From an uncultured Lentisphaeria bacterium (lineage in GTDB: Bacteria > Verrucomicrobiota > Lentisphaeria > JABSQK01 > CAJWLW01): 11,727 bases of DNA. A program made the translations under genes and the position numbers. The notes below the pieces were generated by a model. That model was not told the DNA's origin. It searched no databases and saw nothing but the letters and a program-made list of their open reading frames with translations. The stretch is from NCBI GenBank assembly GCA_913042885.1, contig CAJWLW010000133.1:1-11727 (forward strand), in the 5' to 3' direction. Shown here in pieces: positions 1 through 7,402 of the stretch (position 1 is its first letter; every line of letters starts with the position of its first letter).

Positions 1-2
1 TC

Positions 3-2348
3 AATGGCGCCACGTACAACTTCTACGACAAGTTCACCAATATCGACGTGGTGCCCGGCTGGATGACCGCCAACGGTAATCCGGGTGGATCATTCTACAG
101 AAACTCGGAGAATCGGAATACCAGGGCGGACGGCTGGACCGCGGAGTGGCGCCTCTCAGTAGAGCGCAATGGTCAGGGGCTCGCGTTGAATTTCAACGAC
201 GACACCAGCCTGGTCAAGGTCATCTATGATGCGCCTGCAAACACGGTCACGCTGGAAGACTACCTGATTGGCCTGGAAGGCAATACGCAAAGTGTCAGCG
301 TCTCCACAACTATCGGTGAGCGTGCTGTGCATACCTATCGCCTGGTACGGCAGCCGGATAGTCCCACGGTCGAATTGTATCTAGACAACGACCCCGCCGC
401 CGTGGCGTCGATCACGCCGTGGCCGGCCGCCGATCACGGCAACGAGGGGCAGCTGGAACAGGTGATATTCGCCCATTCGCCTCTGAATGCCGCCTGGGAC
501 TTTTTCCGTTACCACAGTGGCGCCACGATACCCGGTGCAAAGCCTGCCCCCGCCACTTCCACTTTACGCGGCAAGGCACACGACGGCTATCGAACCTGCG
601 TGATAACCCCGCCAATCAACAACGAAGCGATTCTCGATGGCCAACGGCTGCCTGATGTCTGCACAGACGGACAGGTGATGAAGATCCTGTGCGCGCGCGG
701 CGAGTACGAACCGGCGTCCTTCCTCGTTCTGACCGAAAGACCACTCAAGAATGTCATGGTTACAGTCGACGACCTTACAGGACCCGCAGGCGTGCTGGAC
801 AGTGACACGGTTGATGTGCGGATTGCACAGAAGTTCTACCGGGTTATCACCTGGGAATCCGTTACGATGCCCTGGGTTCTGGTGCATGACCCGGCGATGT
901 ACACGATCATCGACAGACCCCAGAAGTGGGCGACTGAAATAACCGAGGAAAACTGGGACCACTCCGGTGGACATACGCTGGAGGAATACCAGAACGGTTA
1001 CACCAAGACAAATGAGCTCAACAAGGAACTGATCGACACCAACACCCTGCAGCCCGCGGATATAACGGGTTCCCGTCAGTTCTGGTTGACCCTGCATGTT
1101 CCCGAGGATGCAAAGTCGGGCAGCTACCGCGGAGATGTAACGATCACCGCCGCCAACGCCGAGTCCGCAACGTTGACGCTGGAAGTGACGGTGCCGTCCT
1201 TCGATCTGCTGCCGCCGCGGTTCGAGTACAGCATCTACTACCCGACACAATTGGAACGGCCAACGACAACTGACGGGCAACGGGAGAAATATCATCCGGT
1301 TACCGAGCAGCAGTACCTGGCCGAAAACCGTAACATGGCGGTGCACGGATGCCTGAATCCCTGCCTCTATGCCGGACCGGAACAGGATGAGGCGGGAAAC
1401 ATTCACTTCACATATTTATCGCGACTGCTCGACCTGCGTGAACAGGCCGGCATGCCCAAAGGCGTCATGCTCTATTTGTTTGACGGCGCCGGCATGATCC
1501 TCAAGACAGGTGAACTGACCGAACAGGAGACGCAGCGCAACATCGAAGTTGCAAGAGCAACGGTGGCCTGGGCAAAGGCCCGCGGCTACAAAGGCGCATT
1601 GTTCATGGGCGCCGATGAATATGCCGGAAGCCGGCTGCACGCCATGCGCGAAAGCTACGCATCGGTAAGCGAGGGCGGCAGTGGTATCTGGGTCGCCGGC
1701 GGGCGCGACCTGGTGACGGATATGGCCGACGTCGTTGATGTGCCGGTGTTCGCGCATCCCGGGGCGCTGGCGGTGGACCGACTGGTACAGTGGCAGGTCG
1801 ACGCCATAGCCTGGTTGCTGCATCCCGAGAGGTCGCCGAACTGGGACCCGGAAATTTTTCTGTCGCCGTACTACCAGAATCTCATCACACGCACGCATGA
1901 AAAAGGCAACAAGATCTTTACCTACTTCGACCCCCAGGGCGGCCAGCCGTTTCCGGAGTACCACCGACGCCATCGCGGTTTGGGCTTGTGGAAAACAGGC
2001 ATCGACGGCACGATGACCTGGGCCTATATCCACATCTGGTCAAAAACCGTTCGTACGGACGATCCGGCTGTCAAGAACAACGGTGTAGGGCACAGCCCGA
2101 ACAGCTTCGTCCTTCGCGGCCCGGCCGGCCCGCTCGACACGCTGAGCTGGGAGGGCTACCGCGAGGGCTACGACGACGCCCGTTACCTGGCGACGCTGCA
2201 GGACGCGTTGAAGAAAGCCAAGGCCGCAGGCAAACACACCGGGACGGTCGCCCGCACCGAACGCTGGCTCGAAGACATCGCAGTCAATGACGACCTCGAC
2301 GCCTGGCGATGGGAAATGTCCCGACGAACCGAGCTGCTGCTGCAATAA
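3..2348 (+). CDS. GH123/DUF4091-like glycoside hydrolase with N-terminal lectin-like domain (5' truncated)
   Basis: The frame is open from the first complete codon at position 3, so the true start lies upstream and at least 781 residues are present. Residues 1 to about 180 look like a concanavalin-type (LamG-like) beta-sandwich. A second beta-sandwich follows, with CARGEYEP near residue 230 and FWLTLHVP near 360. From EYSIYYP (about 408) onward the sequence is barrel-like. It contains an adjacent Asp-Glu pair (D538-E539, in GADEYAG) at the end of a predicted strand, and the hallmark DTLSWEGYREGYDDARYL near 713-730. In known GH123 N-acetyl-beta-galactosaminidases, adjacent Asp and Glu support substrate-assisted catalysis, so hydrolysis of a terminal GalNAc-like sugar is plausible but not proven. 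The protein is a paralog of the gene at 7403-9763, which shares the beta-sandwich, Asp-Glu and WEGxREGxDD features but not the lectin-like domain. A signal peptide cannot be assessed because the N-terminus is missing. Confidence 0.85.
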   Translation, partial: NGATYNFYDKFTNIDVVPGWMTANGNPGGSFYRNSENRNTRADGWTAEWRLSVERNGQGLALNFNDDTSLVKVIYDAPANTVTLEDYLIGLEGNTQSVSVSTTIGERAVHTYRLVRQPDSPTVELYLDNDPAAVASITPWPAADHGNEGQLEQVIFAHSPLNAAWDFFRYHSGATIPGAKPAPATSTLRGKAHDGYRTCVITPPINNEAILDGQRLPDVCTDGQVMKILCARGEYEPASFLVLTERPLKNVMVTVDDLTGPAGVLDSDTVDVRIAQKFYRVITWESVTMPWVLVHDPAMYTIIDRPQKWATEITEENWDHSGGHTLEEYQNGYTKTNELNKELIDTNTLQPADITGSRQFWLTLHVPEDAKSGSYRGDVTITAANAESATLTLEVTVPSFDLLPPRFEYSIYYPTQLERPTTTDGQREKYHPVTEQQYLAENRNMAVHGCLNPCLYAGPEQDEAGNIHFTYLSRLLDLREQAGMPKGVMLYLFDGAGMILKTGELTEQETQRNIEVARATVAWAKARGYKGALFMGADEYAGSRLHAMRESYASVSEGGSGIWVAGGRDLVTDMADVVDVPVFAHPGALAVDRLVQWQVDAIAWLLHPERSPNWDPEIFLSPYYQNLITRTHEKGNKIFTYFDPQGGQPFPEYHRRHRGLGLWKTGIDGTMTWAYIHIWSKTVRTDDPAVKNNGVGHSPNSFVLRGPAGPLDTLSWEGYREGYDDARYLATLQDALKKAKAAGKHTGTVARTERWLEDIAVNDDLDAWRWEMSRRTELLLQ

Positions 2349-2434
2349 GTACTTAAGCAACATCGCTGCCTTCGCTTTGCAGACGGCGGCGGAATGATCT
2401 GTCCATTGGAATCCGCAACTGGGAGGAATGACGC
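2349..2434 (+). other. Intergenic spacer before the decayed paralog
   Basis: No gene, RNA or clear terminator is visible. A 10-base perfect palindrome (TAAGTACTTA, 2346-2355) overlaps the preceding stop codon, but it is short and not followed by a T-run, so I do not call it a terminator. Confidence 0.5.
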
Positions 2435-2726
2435 ATGTCCGTGCAACCGTTGGAAGCCGTTCGCATCGAGGTGGAACCTCTCAACGGTCGAGGCAGCTTT
2501 GACGGAACCATGCCCCGAGCCTATATTCAAATCCTATTTAAAAACATTCGCCCAAACGATCGGGCAATCAGGGTAACGGTATAGGTATCATCCCAAGCAA
2601 CTTGCCGTTCGCGATCAGCAGGGCCTTTTTCGACACGCGGGACTGGGAGGTTGCCGCGATCACTACGACAAGGCGGATCCGGATCCTTGGCAGCGCGAAA
2701 TGGTGCGCCGGACCGAAGGTTGCTGA
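2435..2726 (+). pseudogene. Decayed GH123/DUF4091-like paralog with internal deletions and a frameshift
   Basis: Pieces of a GH123-like protein appear here in the correct order. At 2447-2488 the frame reads PLEAVRIEVEPLNG, against PLEAVRIETEPLNG in the gene at 7403. It runs almost directly into FDGTMPRAYIQI (2498-2533), which matches FDGTMNWAYMHI some 390 residues further along that paralog. The next residues, KNIRPNDRAIR, align with KTVRTDDPAVK of the gene ending at 2348. A TAG at 2582 ends this frame. TRDWEVAAI (2635-2661, another frame) then resembles TDDWISGI, and after a shift near 2656-2661 the third frame reads DPDPWQREMVRRTE (2676-2717) against DLDAWRWEMSRRTE. A TGA follows at 2724. 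The Asp-Glu pair and the WEGxREG motif are gone, so no active enzyme is possible. A residual 49-residue reading frame starts at ATG 2435 after GGGAGG, but I infer it is a relic. Confidence 0.82.
2499..2527 (+). promoter_or_regulatory. Candidate sigma70-type promoter upstream of the 2762 gene
   Basis: TTGACG at 2499-2504 and TATATT at 2522-2527 are separated by exactly 17 bases. Each hexamer matches the sigma70 consensus at five of six positions. The predicted start near 2534 would give a leader of about 230 bases before the ATG at 2762 and could serve the operon downstream. The caution is that the same bases encode the FDGTMxxAY motif of the decayed paralog, so the match may be a coincidence of codon choice. 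The intact copies read TCGACG/TATATC (in the gene ending at 2348) and TTGACG/TACATG (in the gene at 7403), so only the decayed copy has both good boxes. Confidence 0.35.
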
Positions 2727-2745
2727 AGCTCTGAATTGGAATGGT

Positions 2746-2757
2746 AAGGGGGAGAGG
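2746..2757 (+). promoter_or_regulatory. Ribosome binding site choosing the ATG at 2762
   Basis: The purine run AAGGGGGAGAGG ends four bases before ATG 2762. It lies downstream of the in-frame ATG at 2741, so it favours 2762 over that longer start. A later in-frame ATG at 2789, preceded by GGGAAAGG, is also possible. Confidence 0.6.
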
Positions 2758-2761
2758 CACG

Positions 2762-4114
2762 ATGGCCGATTTGGGAAAGGTGTGGAGAATGACCCCGACC
2801 AGGTCCATATCGTTCGGGTTATGCTGTTTGAGTGTGTTGCTTGCCGATCGGGCTGGCGCCGCGCAGGCCCGGTGGTGGAACAAGGGGTGGGAGGCGCGCG
2901 TACCGATCACCGTGGAGTTCCGGGAGGGGCTGCTGTCGAAGCGGCCTGTCATCCTGCCGTGGCGCGTAATAGCTGAAAGGCTGGGCGAGGCGAAGATAAG
3001 GGCCGGTTCCCTGCGCCTTGTGGCCGGGCGGCGGCTGGTGCCGTTTCAGGTGGATCACCGGAATGCCCGCGGCGATTTTCTGCCGCCGGGGAACCTGACC
3101 CTGGACCCGGAGGACGAGCTCGTGTTCGTCTGCCCCAGCGACCGCCGCACACGGCTTCACCTCTACCTCAGCGAAAACCCCAAGCCGCCGGCCTCGTTCC
3201 CCTCCGGCGTAACGGTCGTCGAGCCCCGCCGGCAGCGGTATCACCGGAAACTGGTCACCGCCGGGATGTCCATCGCCATACAAGGCACCGGGCAGCTCGA
3301 CCTGTCGGCGAACTCGCAGGCGAACAGCGCCCGGGCCACCGTCGTCGAGCTCATGTGGAAAGGGTACAAGCTCAATCCCCAGAGCCAAAGTTGGGGCATG
3401 GTTCTCAACGCTCATCCGTATCCGTCCAGTGAAACGGATCGCTGGCGCAATGTCCGGCTGTTGGTGGACGGGCCGGTGCGTAAAGTTGTTGCAACCAACT
3501 GTTCGAACTCGACAGCCTCAGACGCAGATGGCCAGGTCACGTGGCAGGCGGACGTGACGCGGTATTTTTCCATGTTCGCCGACGTGCCGCTCTATGATGT
3601 GGAAGACGTGGCGCACTGCTCGGTGGTGCCGGCCAGCTGGACGGCAGGATACCTGGACCAGTGGCACGCGGGCCACGGCCTGGATGAGCACGACCTGCTC
3701 TGGGAAGGCACGTCGGGCGCGATTCGCATGTTCTCCCTGGCCGGTAAGAACATCAGCGTCGAGCGCACCGGCGACCTGATGGACACGGAGCAGGTCGGTG
3801 ACGCCTGGTACGCCTGGTTCGATCAAAAAGAACGCACCGGCCTGGCGGTCTTCTACGGCCCGCCGCAGCATGCCGGGAAGGCCGCCTCACCTGCCGGAAT
3901 CCGTTTTCGCGGCGGTTGGCGGTGGTACGCGACACACAACCGGATATCCTTCACCTACGAAAGCCTGGAAGCACCGGTGACGCTGAGGCATCGCTTCCGC
4001 ATGATCGGCCTCGACGACGTCTCGCCGGAAGAAGTCGCCGGGGAATACCGCCTCTGGAAAAACCCGGACGCGGGCACCGTGACGATCGGCGACCCGGAGA
4101 GGAGACGAAGATGA
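2762..4114 (+). CDS. Secreted beta-sandwich protein, stand-alone form of the C-terminal module of the next gene
   Basis: The product has 450 residues. The N-terminus carries a signal peptide: basic residues, then a hydrophobic core ISFGLCCLSVLLA, with likely cleavage around residues 33-36 (AGAAQA). Starting at the alternative ATG 2789 would give a more compact signal peptide. The mature protein begins RWWNKGWEARVPITVEF and appears all-beta. Its landmarks are LVPFQVD, a GN-x2-LD-x2-DELVF block, LLVDGPVRKVV, VPLYDVED, a GLAVFYG segment and a C-terminal RFRMIGLDDVSPEEVAGEY. The same landmarks recur in order in residues 672-1079 of the next protein, so the two are paralogs. The general look (W-x2-R-x-P-[IV]-x-V start, R-x2-PFQVD) recalls the N-terminal part of rhamnogalacturonan exolyase-like proteins, but that is a weak resemblance and I do not assign an activity. 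The stop codon overlaps the next start as ATGA, so translation is probably coupled. Confidence 0.85.
   Translation: MADLGKVWRMTPTRSISFGLCCLSVLLADRAGAAQARWWNKGWEARVPITVEFREGLLSKRPVILPWRVIAERLGEAKIRAGSLRLVAGRRLVPFQVDHRNARGDFLPPGNLTLDPEDELVFVCPSDRRTRLHLYLSENPKPPASFPSGVTVVEPRRQRYHRKLVTAGMSIAIQGTGQLDLSANSQANSARATVVELMWKGYKLNPQSQSWGMVLNAHPYPSSETDRWRNVRLLVDGPVRKVVATNCSNSTASDADGQVTWQADVTRYFSMFADVPLYDVEDVAHCSVVPASWTAGYLDQWHAGHGLDEHDLLWEGTSGAIRMFSLAGKNISVERTGDLMDTEQVGDAWYAWFDQKERTGLAVFYGPPQHAGKAASPAGIRFRGGWRWYATHNRISFTYESLEAPVTLRHRFRMIGLDDVSPEEVAGEYRLWKNPDAGTVTIGDPERRRR
4096..4104 (+). promoter_or_regulatory. Ribosome binding site inside the preceding gene
   Basis: GGAGAGGAG lies six bases before ATG 4111, within the last codons of the upstream gene. 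It supports 4111 as the start rather than the in-frame ATG at 3916, which would create a 199-base overlap and place no signal peptide at the N-terminus. Confidence 0.75.
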
Positions 4115-7100
4115 CGCGGATATCGTTGATTGCCCGGGTTGCTTTCGTGGGCCTTCTGGCCGTCGCGCCGGCGCCGGCAGAGAACGTCGGCTGCATGGTC
4201 TACAACAATGGCCTGAACTTCACGGAAGAGGAACTCCAACGCCTGGAGACCGCGCCGGAGGTCCAGTATGTGGGTGTGCAGATGGGCGGCGGCTCATCCG
4301 AGCCGCACTACCGCGAGGTCGCCTCGCGCCTGGCGCGCTCGGGCAAGAAGCTCATCCTCCAAATCTGGTGGGGCCCTGATCCGCCGCGCCACGCATGGTC
4401 GCGCTTCTCGATAGCAAACATCGCGATGGACGCGAAGATTCGCGAAGAGTTCTTCCGCGAGGTGATCGATCCGCTGATTGATTCCGTCGGGCCGGAAAAC
4501 ATCCACGCCGCCCACATGCTCGAGGAGACCGCGGGATGCTTCGCTACGGACATGCGCGAACCCGGGGACCCGGAAGACTTGATGGACGGGACGGGCGGGG
4601 TCTACGCTTCGCCTTACTACTCGGGATTCAGCGGGCGCGACATGTACGGCGGGCCATGGATGCTGACGCTGCGCCGGCACAACCAGGATTTCAGGCGCTA
4701 CAGCAACGGCTACGACCTGTTCAAGGCCGCCATCTGGCGCGGGCCGCCACGCAACCTGTTCCGCCGGTGGGTTGGCCAGCGCGTGCAGGCGCTCGGTAAC
4801 AACCACTTTGCCGACCACCTGCACGAGAAGTACCCCGGCATCCTGGCCACCACCTGGGACAGCCCGAACTACGGCGGCAACGCCTGGTCCGACACGCCGG
4901 CCATGATGAACAACCTGGACGGGTTCACCTCCAACTGCTACAGCTCGCCCGTGCACAACTACATCTTCGCCCGCTCGATGAAGGTGCTGGATTACGACAA
5001 GGAGATGGAGTTCATCGGGCGCGTCAGTCCGTGGCTCAACCCCGACGCCAATCAGCGGCAGTCAGCGCTGACCGCCATCTATGCCGTCGGCAGCAATGTC
5101 ATCGGCCTCTGGCACGAACCCAACCGTGTCTACCAGGTCGATGAGGCGTGGGATGTGACGCAACGCGTCTTCGGCACGTTCTCCCGGCTGCCCGTGTTCC
5201 GCCATACCCCGGACGTGTTCTACACCGGCGGCTGGAGCCCACCGACCCCGTTTCTGAAGAACTTCGACGCCTGTCACGCCTACGATGCCCAGGGCGTCGG
5301 GCTGGGCCGGTACAAGCTCGTGCTGGGGGCGGACCACCCAGGCTTGAAGGACTACGTCGCCGACGGCGGCCTGGCCGTAGCGTTCGGCAACTGCCCCCGC
5401 TTCCTCAGAGACGAAGGCATCCTGGTTCCCGGCGACAAGCCGGTTGAACGCTCCGGCCCGTACGAGCCGGACGACTGGTGGCGCCGGGAACTCTCCCTGG
5501 CGGAGCGCTACGAGCTGGGCGTCAAGCCGGCGCCGGAATATGCCGCAGAGGCGGGCGTCCGCAGCGCTGCCGGCATCGTTTATCACGTCCCCTACGGCAA
5601 GGGAAAGATCCTGGTGCTGCCGGTCACGCCGACCAACGAAGGACGCGACCCGGACTGGCAGCGCTTCGTCTACGACCTCATCAAGGGACTGCTGCACACC
5701 AACGGGATGGATGACGTCTTCGAGAACCATTTCGCCCCGTGGGAGTCCGGGGGGAAGTACTTCGAGATCACCAGTGACGACGGTGCGGTCACCTGTTACT
5801 TCTACTACGAGATCAACCAGGAAGGACCACCCGTGCAGGTCAAGGGGGTCGATGTTTTCACCGGCGAGGAGGACCCGGTCCTGGGCCCCGGCCGGTCGTC
5901 CGCCATCGTCGCCCACGTGCCGACCAAGCCGTGGGAGCCGCCGCCAGCTCCGGACCGCACGAAACTGGTCAAGCCGGCGGAAAAGGGCGCTCGACGAGGC
6001 CTGCCCAGGCTGCCCGAGCTGCCACCCGGTCACTCGCTCGGCGGTGCCAAAGTTGCGCTGGAGCCGGCACCGCCCGCCAAATGGGTGAGCAGAAGGCGAT
6101 TCCGCGGCTGGGCGGTCGACGAATGCCGCTACCGACTGGTGATACGCTGCCACCCGGCGCCCGCCGCGATGGATCAACTCCTCGTGCTCAGCGGCAGGGA
6201 ATTCTATGACCTGACCGGCCTGGATGACCTCTCGTGGAAATCGATCCGCGTCTTCACCGGCGGCAGGGAACAGCCGATCCAGGTCGACGAACGTGACGGG
6301 ACGGGGCAATACGTGCCGGCAGGCAACGGACGACTGGATATCGACGACGAGCTGGTCTTCGGGGTCAGCCTGCAAGCCGACGCACCGGTCACGGTCGAAC
6401 TCTACTACGACAACAAGCCCGGCATGCAGCCGGAGTTCCCCGACGCAGCTGTCACTTTCGAGAAAATCGATACCGCCACTGCCGACGCGGTCCTGAGCAA
6501 CGGGCGCCTCACCGCGCGCCTCAAGGGCCCGGCCAGGAATCCCGACAAGGACGGGGGTCTTGAAAATGCCGGACCCGGCTCAATCACCGACTGCAGCTTG
6601 GACGGGAAGGGCTTTACCAGGATCAGGTCACACCACGCGAACCTCCTCTTCGGCCAGCCTTTCACCAGCGGCAACTGGACAAAGCCCGAGCTGGTGATTT
6701 CCGGTCCCCTGCGCACGATCGTCCGGATGCACCTGCCCGAGACTGTCAGCCGGGACAATGCCGGGAGGACAATCTTCGAGGGCACAGTGACCAGCACCAT
6801 CGCCATGTACGGGAAAGTGCCGGTTATGGATATCGAACAACAGATCGCCTACCGGTGGTCCGACCGAAAGTGGTCCGCCACCTACTCCTTTTATGCCACG
6901 GTAGGCCAAGCGCTCGACTCCCAGGACATGCTGTTCGTGCCGCTGGGCGGCCAGCCACAGCGTTTCTCCATGCGTGACGTCGTGAGATATGACCGCGCCT
7001 ATCTCGAGCATCGCCCGGAGGCGGGCTGGATGGCCCTGCTCGACCCGGAGGAGAAGCACGGCTACGCCCTGTTCTACGCCAAGATGCCGGAGATCCGCGA

Positions 7101-7350
7101 GAACCTCGCCTGGGTCGATTACTCCCCACGCCGGGAGCTCACCCCTTCCGTGTTTCGATGGGCCTATGGCTATAGGATGCAACTGCGATACGTCAACCGG
7201 GTTATGCAGCTGGACGACCAGATCACCCGGCGCTTCCGGTTCGTGGGCCTGACCGAGGAGGATGAGCACGCCGTAGCGGCCCAGTACTCTCACTGGGGTG
7301 AAGAACTCACGCGACTGGCCCGCGTTGAAGTCCAGTCGCGCAAGCGATAG
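4111..7350 (+). CDS. Secreted multidomain glycoside-hydrolase-like protein (barrel, amidotransferase-like segment, C-terminal beta-sandwich)
   Basis: The start at 4111 gives 1079 residues and a clean signal peptide (hydrophobic core LIARVAFVGLLAVAP, likely cleavage after APA at residue 23). Residues about 24-420 look like a TIM barrel of a glycosidase type. HMLEE places E138/E139 and GLWHEPN places E336 at likely strand ends, with TTWDSPNYGG (D250) between them; these are candidate catalytic acids by inference only. Residues about 430-600 have an alternating Rossmann-like pattern ending in GKGKILVLPVTPTNEG, like the amidotransferase-fold domain that follows the barrel in GH42-type enzymes. 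A proline-rich linker covers about 606-660. Residues 672-1079 repeat the fold of the preceding protein: PIQVDERDGTGQYVPAGN, DIDDELVF, VPVMDIEQQ, GYALFYA, RFRFVGLTEEDEHAVAAQY. I cannot name the GH family. The fusion and the ATGA overlap suggest the two products act on the same glycan. Confidence 0.85.
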   Translation: MTRISLIARVAFVGLLAVAPAPAENVGCMVYNNGLNFTEEELQRLETAPEVQYVGVQMGGGSSEPHYREVASRLARSGKKLILQIWWGPDPPRHAWSRFSIANIAMDAKIREEFFREVIDPLIDSVGPENIHAAHMLEETAGCFATDMREPGDPEDLMDGTGGVYASPYYSGFSGRDMYGGPWMLTLRRHNQDFRRYSNGYDLFKAAIWRGPPRNLFRRWVGQRVQALGNNHFADHLHEKYPGILATTWDSPNYGGNAWSDTPAMMNNLDGFTSNCYSSPVHNYIFARSMKVLDYDKEMEFIGRVSPWLNPDANQRQSALTAIYAVGSNVIGLWHEPNRVYQVDEAWDVTQRVFGTFSRLPVFRHTPDVFYTGGWSPPTPFLKNFDACHAYDAQGVGLGRYKLVLGADHPGLKDYVADGGLAVAFGNCPRFLRDEGILVPGDKPVERSGPYEPDDWWRRELSLAERYELGVKPAPEYAAEAGVRSAAGIVYHVPYGKGKILVLPVTPTNEGRDPDWQRFVYDLIKGLLHTNGMDDVFENHFAPWESGGKYFEITSDDGAVTCYFYYEINQEGPPVQVKGVDVFTGEEDPVLGPGRSSAIVAHVPTKPWEPPPAPDRTKLVKPAEKGARRGLPRLPELPPGHSLGGAKVALEPAPPAKWVSRRRFRGWAVDECRYRLVIRCHPAPAAMDQLLVLSGREFYDLTGLDDLSWKSIRVFTGGREQPIQVDERDGTGQYVPAGNGRLDIDDELVFGVSLQADAPVTVELYYDNKPGMQPEFPDAAVTFEKIDTATADAVLSNGRLTARLKGPARNPDKDGGLENAGPGSITDCSLDGKGFTRIRSHHANLLFGQPFTSGNWTKPELVISGPLRTIVRMHLPETVSRDNAGRTIFEGTVTSTIAMYGKVPVMDIEQQIAYRWSDRKWSATYSFYATVGQALDSQDMLFVPLGGQPQRFSMRDVVRYDRAYLEHRPEAGWMALLDPEEKHGYALFYAKMPEIRENLAWVDYSPRRELTPSVFRWAYGYRMQLRYVNRVMQLDDQITRRFRFVGLTEEDEHAVAAQYSHWGEELTRLARVEVQSRKR

Positions 7351-7390
7351 ATCATCGGATGACAAAACACAACAGAGGTCGCAAAAAATG

Positions 7391-7396
7391 AAGGAG
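7391..7396 (+). promoter_or_regulatory. Ribosome binding site choosing the ATG at 7403
   Basis: AAGGAG lies six bases before ATG 7403. Other in-frame ATGs at 7298 (inside the preceding gene) and 7388 have weaker or no Shine-Dalgarno support, and starting at 7403 places the signal peptide at the N-terminus. Confidence 0.7.
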
Positions 7397-7402
7397 TCAG
7401 AG

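Noticed and set aside
2346..2355. Perfect 10-base palindrome TAAGTACTTA at the first gene's stop
   Set aside because: It is too short and AT-rich for an intrinsic terminator, and there is no T-run after it.
2675..2686. Perfect 12-base palindrome GGATCCGGATCC
   Set aside because: It encodes the DPDP stretch that aligns with the conserved C-terminus of the GH123-like family, so coding history explains it; no partner site was seen.
2527..2952. A 141-codon minus-strand frame covering the spacer
   Set aside because: It lies opposite the pseudogene remnant and the start of the next gene, and the product has no recognisable features.
2602..2976. A 124-codon plus-strand frame across the spacer and into the next gene
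   Set aside because: It starts at TTG without a Shine-Dalgarno site and overlaps the secreted beta-sandwich gene in another frame. Its early part is explained by the TRDWEVAAI piece of the decayed paralog.
3916..4110. Upstream in-frame extension of the barrel gene
   Set aside because: It would overlap the previous gene by about 200 bases and hide a good signal peptide; ATG 4111 has a strong ribosome binding site.
5062..6375. A 437-codon open frame on the minus strand
   Set aside because: It is the complement of the large barrel gene and has no domain or ribosome-binding support.
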